Shown here: positions 1-5,225 of the stretch, one piece after another | Layout: every line of letters starts with the position of its first letter | How positions within the stretch are numbered: the first letter of the stretch is position 1 | DNA from: an uncultured Duganella sp. | Lineage (GTDB): Bacteria > Pseudomonadota > Gammaproteobacteria > Burkholderiales > Burkholderiaceae | Length of the DNA: 6,913 nt | Direction of reading: 5' to 3' | Assembly (NCBI GenBank): GCA_946482635.1 | Contig: CAMLSG010000249.1 | Location: 1 to 6,913 of the forward strand | Notes under the pieces: generated by a model | What the model was told of the DNA's origin: nothing | Seen by the model: the letters and a program-made list of their open reading frames with translations, nothing else | Databases searched by the model: none | Made by a program: the position numbers and the translations under genes

Positions 1-860
1 TCCATTTCTTCCAGCGTCAGGGTCTGCTCGGTGCCTTTCAGGTCTTCCCACTCGACTTCCACCTGGCGGGTGAATTCTTCCACGCCCAGGGCTTTCAGCA
101 GGATCTTGATGCGGGCCTTGTACTTGTTGTCGCGGCGGCCGTGCAGGTTATACACGCGCATGATCGCTTCGATATAGGTCAGCAGGTGCTCGCGCGGCAG
201 GAACTCGCGGATCACGCTGCCCAGGATCGGGGTACGGCCCATGCCGCCGCCGACCATCACCTTGAAGCCGATCTCGCCGGCTTCGTTATGCACAACTGTC
301 AGGCCGATATCGTGCACGGCGATGGCGGCACGGTCTTCCACGGCGCCATTGATCGCCACCTTGAACTTGCGGGGCAGGGCGATGAATTCCGGGTGGAAGG
401 TGGACCATTGGCGCAGCACTTCTGCGTATGGACGCGGATCGATGATCTCGTCGGCGGCAACGCCGGCGAATTCGTCGGAGGTCACGTTGCGGATGCAGTT
501 GCCCGAAGTCTGGATGGCGTGCATCTCCACCGAAGCCAGGTCGCTCAGGATTTCCGGCGTCTCTTCCAGCTTGATCCAGTTGAACTGGATGTTCTGGCGG
601 GTGGTGAAGTGGCCATAGCCGCGGTCATATTTGCGGGCGATGTGCGCGAACATGCGCATCTGCTTGGACGACAGCAGGCCGTAAGGGACGGCGATACGCA
701 GCATATAAGCGTGGCGCTGCATGTACAGGCCGTTCTGCAAGCGCAATGGCAGGAATTCGGCCTCGGTCAACTCATCGTTCAGGCGTCGTTGAACCTGGTC
801 GCGATACTGCTCGATGCGTTCGCGGATGATGAGGTGGTCGTATTGATCGTATTGATACAT
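1..860 (-). CDS. cysI: Sulfite/nitrite reductase hemoprotein (CysI-type), N-terminal part
   Basis: Siroheme/4Fe-4S reductase that takes sulfite to sulfide in cytoplasmic sulfate assimilation. The frame is open from an ATG at 860-858 to the left edge, giving 286 residues; the rest, including the C-terminal Cys ligands for the Fe-S cluster and siroheme, lies outside the window. Seen: the ferredoxin-like half-domain with GYGHFTTRQNIQFNWIK (about residues 81-97), then TSGNCIRNVT (118-127) and GGGMGRTP (204-211), all typical of the nitrite/sulfite reductase family. The short N-terminus matches the compact form usual in beta-proteobacteria rather than the longer E. coli CysI. A GGGAAAG stretch just upstream of the ATG can serve as ribosome binding site. 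It is divergent from cysB, which is strong context for sulfite rather than nitrite as substrate. The choice of substrate is inference; the family is certain. Confidence 0.9.
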   Translation of the reverse strand, partial: MYQYDQYDHLIIRERIEQYRDQVQRRLNDELTEAEFLPLRLQNGLYMQRHAYMLRIAVPYGLLSSKQMRMFAHIARKYDRGYGHFTTRQNIQFNWIKLEETPEILSDLASVEMHAIQTSGNCIRNVTSDEFAGVAADEIIDPRPYAEVLRQWSTFHPEFIALPRKFKVAINGAVEDRAAIAVHDIGLTVVHNEAGEIGFKVMVGGGMGRTPILGSVIREFLPREHLLTYIEAIMRVYNLHGRRDNKYKARIKILLKALGVEEFTRQVEVEWEDLKGTEQTLTLEEM

Positions 861-898
861 AGCTTTCCCAGTAAGGCATGCCCAAAGTGGAATCAATG

Positions 899-927
899 GT
901 AATAAACTGGGGGCTTATTCCAAACAA
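899..927 (-). promoter_or_regulatory. Putative cysI promoter
   Basis: Reading the minus strand, TTGTTT (927-922) is followed after exactly 17 bases by TATTAC (904-899). This would start transcription near 892, about 30 bases ahead of the cysI ATG. The -35 is weak, as expected for a promoter that needs an activator such as CysB. Prediction from hexamer match and spacing only. Confidence 0.4.
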
Positions 928-940
928 CATAGTCTTTATT

Positions 941-967
941 TGCTTATATGCTGTTAAGGCATAAGCA
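941..967. promoter_or_regulatory. Inverted repeat, candidate CysB operator
   Basis: TGCTTAT (941-947) is perfectly mirrored by ATAAGCA (961-967), with a second shorter pair ATGC/GCAT (948-951/959-962) inside. Relative to the predicted cysI start site near 892 it covers about -49 to -75, the usual place of a LysR-type recognition site. It also overlaps the predicted cysB -35, which would fit autorepression. A further AATAA/TTATT pair (901-905/915-919) lies on the cysI -10 side. CysB as the binding protein is inferred from position. Confidence 0.4.
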
Positions 968-979
968 TCAGCGTAAAAT
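951..979 (+). promoter_or_regulatory. Putative cysB promoter
   Basis: CTGTTA (951-956), a 17-base spacer, and TAAAAT (974-979, five of six matches to the -10 consensus) precede cysB, with an expected start near 986. GAGAG at about 999-1003 is the likely ribosome binding site. The -35 is poor, so confidence is limited. Confidence 0.35.
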
Positions 980-1008
980 ATGCGCTGGGGAGTCCAACGA
1001 GAGCGAGA

Positions 1009-1950
1009 ATGAACCTTCACCAACTGCGATTCGTGCGGGAAGCCGTGCGCCAGAACTACAACCTGACCGACGCCGCCAAGGCCTTGTTTACGTCGCAACC
1101 GGGCGTTTCCAAGGCCATCATCGAGCTGGAAGAGGAGCTGGGTGTTGATATTTTCACAAGGCATGGCAAGCGGATTCGCGGCCTGACCGAGCCAGGCAGG
1201 CTGGTTTTGCAGTCGGTTGAACTGATCATGCAGGAGATCGACAGCCTGAAACGGATCGGCAAGGAGTACGCGGCCCAGGACTCGGGCAGCTTCACCATCG
1301 CCACCACCCACACCCAGGCGCGCTATACCCTGCCTAAAGTAGTACAGGCCTTCATGCAGAAGTACCCGAAGGTGAGATTGTCTTTATTGCAAGGCAATCC
1401 GAAGCAAATCGCGGAAATGGTGCAGCGCGACCAGGCCGACCTGGCCATCGCCACAGAATCCATCGCCGCCATCGACGGCCTGATTACGCTGCCTTGCTAT
1501 CAGTGGGAGCACGTGGTGGTGGTGCCGCCGGACCATCCGCTCCTGAGGATCAAGTCCGTCACGCTGGAAGAAGTGGCCGAGCACCACATCATCACGTATG
1601 ATGCCGCCTTCGCCGGCCGGTCGCGCATCGACCAGGCGTTCGAAAAACGGGGGCTGAAGCCGGACGTGCTGCTGGAGGCGATCGATGCGGACGTGATCAA
1701 GACCTATGTGGAGCTGGGCATGGGCGTCGGGATCATCGCCGGCATGGCTTTCGACCCCGAGCGCGACCGCAACCTGCGGGCTATCCCCGCCGGCCACCTG
1801 TTCGGCATGAATGTGTCGCGCGTGGCAGTCAAGCAGGGCGCCTACCTGCGATCCTATATATATACCTTCATCGAGCTGCTGGCGCCGACGCTGAACCGCA
1901 AGCTGATCGAACAGGCGATGAAGGGCGAACATGAGAACTACGAACTGTGA
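1009..1950 (+). CDS. cysB: CysB, LysR-type regulator of sulfur assimilation
   Basis: Cytoplasmic tetrameric transcription factor of the LysR family that activates cysteine-biosynthesis and sulfate-assimilation genes when N-acetylserine/O-acetylserine is present. The 313 residues match the family length. Seen: N-terminal winged helix-turn-helix (about residues 1-60) with the very conserved SQPGVSKAIIELEEELG stretch, followed by FTRHGKRIRGLTEPG, a CysB hallmark. The effector domain begins near residue 95 and holds TTHTQARY (99-106); T100, T102 and Q103 coincide with anion-contacting residues known from the Klebsiella CysB structure. The ATG at 1009 gives the standard MNLHQLRFV start. It diverges from the sulfite reductase gene, the expected regulator-target arrangement, and its stop codon overlaps the start of the next gene, so the two are probably one transcript. 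Confidence 0.95.
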   Translation: MNLHQLRFVREAVRQNYNLTDAAKALFTSQPGVSKAIIELEEELGVDIFTRHGKRIRGLTEPGRLVLQSVELIMQEIDSLKRIGKEYAAQDSGSFTIATTHTQARYTLPKVVQAFMQKYPKVRLSLLQGNPKQIAEMVQRDQADLAIATESIAAIDGLITLPCYQWEHVVVVPPDHPLLRIKSVTLEEVAEHHIITYDAAFAGRSRIDQAFEKRGLKPDVLLEAIDADVIKTYVELGMGVGIIAGMAFDPERDRNLRAIPAGHLFGMNVSRVAVKQGAYLRSYIYTFIELLAPTLNRKLIEQAMKGEHENYEL

Positions 1951-2399
1951 TTAACGAAGAAGAACTGTACGAAGTGCGCGAGCACATCGAAGAACTGCTG
2001 GATGGCCACGAGGTCCTGCAGCTGGAAAGCCTTGACCTGGATAGCCTGGAGGCAGCACCGGGTCAGTATACGGCGGTTTACGCCGAATTCCTGTGGGCCC
2101 AGTTGGGGCGCGAGAAACAGGACAAGTTCCTGAAGCAGCTTCGTGACAAGGTCGGCAAGGATGTCCTGCTGGTTTTGATGGGCGAAGATTATGTCGACGG
2201 TGAGAGCTTCCCGGTCGCGCGCACCGACCAGCACGGAAATACCTACGAATTCCAGAAAGATGACGACGGAAACCGCTTCGAAGTGATGAAGAACTACCCG
2301 TCCGACAGCTGGCTGCGCAAGCGTTTGGGCATCGCCGCGCGGGAAATCAAGGTCTTGCGGTCCGAATATTACTGGGTTGTTACATCACGCCTGAAGTAA
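1947..2399 (+). CDS. Uncharacterised 150-residue protein coupled to cysB
   Basis: I do not recognise this protein. The frame opens with GTG at 1947, overlapping the cysB TGA as GTGA; an in-frame TGA at 1932-1934 rules out any start further upstream, and the next GTG is at 1974. Codon use resembles its neighbours (many CTG, GTC, AAG, GAC), which supports a real gene. The N-terminal 47 residues are strongly acidic with almost no basic residues (EEELYEVREHIEELLDGHE) and probably helical. The middle has a hydrophobic VLLVLMGEDY strand (about 70-80) and a THGN-like polar stretch (TDQHGNTYEFQKDDDGN). The C-terminus is rich in Lys/Arg and aromatics (SWLRKRLG, SEYYWVV). There is no signal peptide and no membrane segment, so it is likely cytoplasmic. 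Coupled translation suggests a role linked to CysB or to sulfur metabolism, but that is inference only. It ends 89 bases before the porin start. Confidence 0.72.
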   Translation: MINEEELYEVREHIEELLDGHEVLQLESLDLDSLEAAPGQYTAVYAEFLWAQLGREKQDKFLKQLRDKVGKDVLLVLMGEDYVDGESFPVARTDQHGNTYEFQKDDDGNRFEVMKNYPSDSWLRKRLGIAAREIKVLRSEYYWVVTSRLK

Positions 2400-2414
2400 T
2401 TTTTTCCTGTCACA

Positions 2415-2443
2415 TTGTTGAAGTAATTGAGGGGCAATATAGC
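2415..2443 (+). promoter_or_regulatory. Tentative porin promoter
   Basis: TTGTTG (2415-2420) and TATAGC (2438-2443) are 17 bases apart, with an expected start near 2450. The -35 matches the consensus in only three positions. If correct, the left arm of the inverted repeat is the -35 region and lies outside the porin's own mRNA, which would make the repeat a DNA site rather than an RNA hairpin. Confidence 0.3.
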
Positions 2444-2475
2444 TGCGTTTGAAACATTTCCCTCAACTTCAACAA
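2415..2475 (+). repeat. Long inverted repeat in porin leader
   Basis: TTGTTGAAG (2415-2423) pairs perfectly with CTTCAACAA (2467-2475), and TTGAGGG (2427-2433) with CCCTCAA (2460-2466). Only TAA (2424-2426) bulges out, giving 16 pairs around a 26-base centre. The right arm ends 3 bases before the porin Shine-Dalgarno. There is no T-run on either side, so it is not an intrinsic terminator. It may be an operator, or a leader structure in any transcript entering from upstream. Confidence 0.75.
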
Positions 2476-2488
2476 CGTAGGACAACAA

Positions 2489-3571
2489 GTGAAAAAACTT
2501 ACTCTGGCAGCACTGATCATCGGCGGTTTCGCAGCACAAGCTCAAGCCCAGTCCAATGTGACCATCTACGGTATCGCTGACGCAGGCTTCGTCGCTGAGC
2601 GCGGCGGCGTAAACGGCAGCGTCAACAAGGTGACCAGTGGTGTGGGTTCGGCTTCCCGTCTGGGCTTCAAAGGTGTTGAAGACCTGGGTGGCGGCACTTC
2701 CGCTATCTTCACGATCGAATCCGGCGTCAAGATCGACACCGGCGACCAGGACACCGCAGGCGTGTTCGCACAGCGCCAGGCTTTCGTTGGCCTGAAGAGC
2801 GCTGAAGCCGGCCAGATCACCCTGGGCCGCCAGTACACCATGCTGTACAACGCCCTGTCGCAGGTTGCCGACCCATTCGGCGCCGGCTATGCTGGCAGCG
2901 CCAAGAACCTGTTCCCAACCGGCGGCGTCAACACCCGCCTGTCGAACTCCATCGTTTATAACTCCCCAGTGTTCTCCGGCTTCAGCGTCGATGCACTGTA
3001 CGGCATGGGCGAACAAGCCGGCGACAACACCGCTGGCCGCCAGTTCGGCTTCGGCGTGAACTACACCAGCAAGGAACTGAACGTTCGCCTGGTTCACAAC
3101 AACAAAAACAACGACACCGCTGCAGTGGGCGCCACCCCGGCCGTGCGTAAAGACAAAGCCAAGAACACCCTGCTGGCTGCCAACTACGACTTCGGCGTTG
3201 CCAAGGTCTACTTCGGCTACGAAAAAGACAAGGGCGCCGGTTCGGCACCGCTGCCAGTGGCTAACGCCTACGGCCTGGCTGTTGCTCCAAAAGCCTCCAC
3301 CGACGGCAACGAACTGCTGCTGGGCGTAGGCGTGCCAATGGGCGGCGGCACCCTGGTCGCTTCCTACATCCGCAAGGACGACAAGTCCAACAACCAGGAC
3401 GCCAACCAGTTCGGCATCGGCTACCTGTACGCCCTGTCCAAGCGCACCACCGCCTACACCGCGATCGCCAAGATCAAGAACAAGAACGGCGCTGGCTACA
3501 CCGTTGGCAACAACACTGAAGCCGGCACTGGCGACAAGGCATTCAACCTGGGCCTGCGTCACGCCTTCTAA
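2489..3571 (+). CDS. Outer-membrane general porin (Gram-negative porin family)
   Basis: Trimeric beta-barrel channel of the outer membrane for small hydrophilic solutes, of the beta-proteobacterial OmpC-like/Porin_4 type; 360 residues, the usual length. Seen: a signal peptide with Lys-Lys, a hydrophobic core and a cut after AQA (residue 20), then SNVTIYGIADAGF, the standard first barrel strand. Further typical strands are SRLGFKGVEDLGGG, FAQRQAFVGLK and LGRQYT; the protein ends NLGLRHAF with the C-terminal Phe needed for barrel assembly. It starts with GTG, supported by AGGA at 2479-2482, six bases ahead. Codon choice is strikingly uniform (CTG, AAC, GGC, CGC, CCA for Pro), as in highly expressed genes. 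It is monocistronic by layout: its own leader, then a strong terminator. Substrate preference cannot be read from sequence. Confidence 0.93.
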   Translation: MKKLTLAALIIGGFAAQAQAQSNVTIYGIADAGFVAERGGVNGSVNKVTSGVGSASRLGFKGVEDLGGGTSAIFTIESGVKIDTGDQDTAGVFAQRQAFVGLKSAEAGQITLGRQYTMLYNALSQVADPFGAGYAGSAKNLFPTGGVNTRLSNSIVYNSPVFSGFSVDALYGMGEQAGDNTAGRQFGFGVNYTSKELNVRLVHNNKNNDTAAVGATPAVRKDKAKNTLLAANYDFGVAKVYFGYEKDKGAGSAPLPVANAYGLAVAPKASTDGNELLLGVGVPMGGGTLVASYIRKDDKSNNQDANQFGIGYLYALSKRTTAYTAIAKIKNKNGAGYTVGNNTEAGTGDKAFNLGLRHAF

Positions 3572-3624
3572 GCAGTTTTTGTAGCAAGCAGTACCACTCT
3601 CTCTCGAGGTGATTCATGATCTTT

Positions 3625-3653
3625 GGCGGGTCTTCGGACCCGCCCTTTTTTTT
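3625..3653 (+). terminator. Rho-independent terminator of the porin gene
   Basis: GGCGGGTC (3625-3632), a TTCG loop and GACCCGCC (3637-3644) form a perfect 8-bp stem with the very stable C(UUCG)G tetraloop, followed by C and eight T. It works in the + direction only, since no T-run follows on the other strand. Its T-tract overlaps the TAA stop of the convergent kinase gene (3654-3652). Confidence 0.93.
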
Positions 3654-4323
3654 ATGCGCCGGCGGGAAGGGGGATGCGGATGGCGATGCGGGTGCCGCAG
3701 CCGCCATCGACATCCATTTTGCCGCGCAATGCAGCGACGCGTTCGCGCATGCCAAGCAGGCCAAGCGCATCGGCTTTCGACATGTCGCTGACGGCGATGC
3801 CGCGCCCATCATCTGAAATGTCGATCAGCAGCTGACCGTCTTTGCGCTGGAAGCGGACCTCGGCCGCACCAGCGCCTGCATGGCGGGCTATATTGGTCAA
3901 CGATTCCTGCACCAGCCGATAGATGGCGGTGCTATAGCGTTCATCGAGCACCAGCATTTCGGGCATCGTGTCCAGCAGGCAGCTGATGCCGTGGCGGTTT
4001 TCAAATTCGCGCCGCAGCGATTCCAGTGCAAAGTACAAGCCCCCTTCATCCAGTGCGCGTGGACGGAGGTTGCCGGCAATCCGGCGCAGGGAGCCGATCG
4101 CAGTGAGGAGCAGGGTATCCATGCTGGCCATGCGCGCTTCCACATCGGGGGATCCGGGTGGCAGCTGTTGCAGCAGGTTGAGTTCAACGCGCAGGGTGGC
4201 CAGCAATTGCCCCAAATCGTCATGCAGTTCGCGCGAGATGTGGACGCGTTCGTCCTCACGGATCTCCGCAAGTGCGGAGTCGGTGGAGCGGCGTCCCTGG
4301 ACGCGGGTACGGGGAGTTTTCAA
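3652..4323 (-). CDS. Soluble NarL-class sensor histidine kinase (HisKA_3)
   Basis: Short cytoplasmic histidine kinase, 223 residues, of the class that normally partners NarL/FixJ-type regulators. Seen: dimerisation/phosphoacceptor helix with ERVHISRELHDDLGQLLATL, the phosphorylated residue being H34; ATPase domain with the N-box QESLTNIARHA (N144), the G1 box DISDDGRGI (168-176) and the G2 box GLLGMRERV (188-196). All catalytic motifs are intact. There is no membrane segment and no sensor domain: only about 23 residues precede the H-box helix, far fewer than in a typical member. The start is TTG at 4323-4321, chosen because a perfect AGGAGG (4334-4329) stands five bases ahead. It follows the LytTR regulator gene after 70 bases, apparently as the third gene of the operon, but no NarL-type regulator is in the window. 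It may act on the LytTR regulator, modulate the upstream kinase, or serve a distant partner; this cannot be decided here. Confidence 0.9.
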   Translation of the reverse strand: MKTPRTRVQGRRSTDSALAEIREDERVHISRELHDDLGQLLATLRVELNLLQQLPPGSPDVEARMASMDTLLLTAIGSLRRIAGNLRPRALDEGGLYFALESLRREFENRHGISCLLDTMPEMLVLDERYSTAIYRLVQESLTNIARHAGAGAAEVRFQRKDGQLLIDISDDGRGIAVSDMSKADALGLLGMRERVAALRGKMDVDGGCGTRIAIRIPLPAGA

Positions 4324-4328
4324 GTTGG

Positions 4329-4354
4329 CCTCCTGGCGGCAGCAGCCACCAGGA
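4329..4354 (-). promoter_or_regulatory. Hairpin covering the kinase Shine-Dalgarno
   Basis: In the minus-strand mRNA, UCCUGGUGGC (4354-4345) pairs with GCCGCCAGGA (4340-4331) over ten base pairs, one of them G-U, closed by a UGCU loop. The last four bases of the 3' arm are the first four of the AGGAGG ribosome binding site, so the hairpin would hinder initiation at the TTG start. The pairing is seen; regulation is inferred. Confidence 0.6.
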
Positions 4355-4367
4355 CACCGTATTACAC

Positions 4368-4386
4368 CAAGCCGCCGGGCGGCTTG
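4368..4386 (-). repeat. GC-rich hairpin just after the regulator stop codon
   Basis: CAAGCCGCC and GGCGGCTTG flank a single C, seven bases past the TGA of the response regulator gene. In practice the stem is seven pairs with a five-base loop. No T-run follows on either strand, so it is not a standard terminator. Its 3' arm GGCGGC (4376-4371) is fully complementary to GCCGCC (4340-4335) in the next hairpin. Confidence 0.65.
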
Positions 4387-4393
4387 ATCTGGA

Positions 4394-5161
4394 TCACATC
4401 TGCTTGAACAGATGGAGGAATGAACGGCTGACTTCCAGCTTGTCTGGGCGGCCTTTGATCATAACCAGATGGCGGCCGCGAATGTCGCGCGTTACGCCCT
4501 CGATGGCATTGACATTGACCAGGGTCGCTCGGTGGATCTGCCAGAACAGGGAAGGGTCCAGCTCTTCGGCCAGATCGCGCACCGGCTTGCGGATCAGGGC
4601 TTCGAATTTGTCGGTCTGGACGCAGGTGTATTTTTCGTCCGAACGGAAGAACAGGATTTCCTCGACCGGGATCATGCGCAGGTCGGAACCGATGCTGGCC
4701 TGGATCCACTGCAGGTATTTCTGCTTTGGCGCGGCGATTTTCTCGGCAAGCTGGTTCAGGATGGCCGCCATGTCGGCGCCTTGCGCAGCGCTGGCGGCTG
4801 GCGAGGCCAGGCGGCCTTTCAGGCGCTCGACGGTAATCTTCAGGCGTTCCGGCTCAGGCGGTTTCAGCACATAGTCGACCGCGCCGCGTTCGAATGCCTC
4901 CACAGCGTAGGCGTCGTAGGCGGTGACAAACACGACATTGCTCTTGTTGCCGATTTCGGCGGCCGCTTCCATGCCGGTCTTGCCCGGCATGCGGATATCG
5001 AGGAAAGTGAAATCAGGCTTCAGCTCGTCAACCAGGTCAACCGCTTCGTCGCCGTTCTTGGCTTCACCGAGGATCTCCAGTTCTGGCCAGACCTGTTCCA
5101 GCCGCATGCGCAGCTGGTCGCGCATCAATCGCTCATCGTCGGCAATAATTGCTGTGGGCAT
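4394..5161 (-). CDS. LytTR-family response regulator
   Basis: DNA-binding response regulator of the LytR/AlgR class, 255 residues. Seen: receiver domain (about 1-120) with acidic pocket D8, D9, phosphoacceptor D55 in FLDIRMPG, switch T80 in VFVTAYDAYAVEAF, and K100-P101 in YVLKPP. A linker containing an Ala-rich segment (about 120-147) leads to a LytTR DNA-binding domain (about 148-255) with IPVEEILFFRSDEKYTCV and the FWQIHRATLVNVNAIE signature. The start is set at the ATG 5161-5159 because the receiver then begins MPTAIIADDE as usual; a TTG nine bases upstream (5170) is possible, and neither has a good Shine-Dalgarno. It lies 64 bases behind the LytS-type kinase gene, the normal partner arrangement, so that kinase very probably phosphorylates it. 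Targets are not visible. Confidence 0.93.
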   Translation of the reverse strand: MPTAIIADDERLMRDQLRMRLEQVWPELEILGEAKNGDEAVDLVDELKPDFTFLDIRMPGKTGMEAAAEIGNKSNVVFVTAYDAYAVEAFERGAVDYVLKPPEPERLKITVERLKGRLASPAASAAQGADMAAILNQLAEKIAAPKQKYLQWIQASIGSDLRMIPVEEILFFRSDEKYTCVQTDKFEALIRKPVRDLAEELDPSLFWQIHRATLVNVNAIEGVTRDIRGRHLVMIKGRPDKLEVSRSFLHLFKQM

Positions 5162-5192
5162 AGTGCTCAATATGTGGAAATAAGAAGTATCA

Positions 5193-5221
5193 ATTATTCA
5201 ATGGATCGCTGCGTAAGGCAA
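5193..5221 (-). promoter_or_regulatory. Possible internal promoter before the response regulator
   Basis: On the minus strand TTGCCT (5221-5216, four of six matches) and AATAAT (5198-5193, five of six) are exactly 17 bases apart, giving a start near 5186 and a leader of about 25 bases. It sits in the 64-base gap after the LytS-type kinase gene. It would let the regulator and the small kinase be made without the membrane kinase. Prediction only. Confidence 0.35.
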
Positions 5222-5225
5222 TCGC

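Noticed and set aside
141..902. 253-codon plus-strand frame over the reductase gene
   Set aside because: His/Ala/Asp-rich shadow; the minus-strand frame encodes a clear sulfite reductase.
2397..2405. T-run after the unknown gene as a terminator
   Set aside because: Six T follow the stop codon but I find no stable stem directly before them.
2369..3562. 397-codon open frame on the minus strand opposite the porin
   Set aside because: Low-complexity Val/Ala/Gly protein with no domain; explained by the strict codon bias of the porin, which removes stops on the opposite strand. The porin has signal peptide, strands and terminator.
4331..4386. REP/BIME-like extragenic repeat between regulator and small kinase
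   Set aside because: Two GC-rich hairpins in tandem resemble one, but no other copy is in the window; the Shine-Dalgarno overlap suits a local role better. A genome-wide copy count would decide.
5162..5170. TTG at 5170 as start of the response regulator
   Set aside because: Adds only three residues ahead of the usual receiver start and has no ribosome binding site; kept as an alternative.
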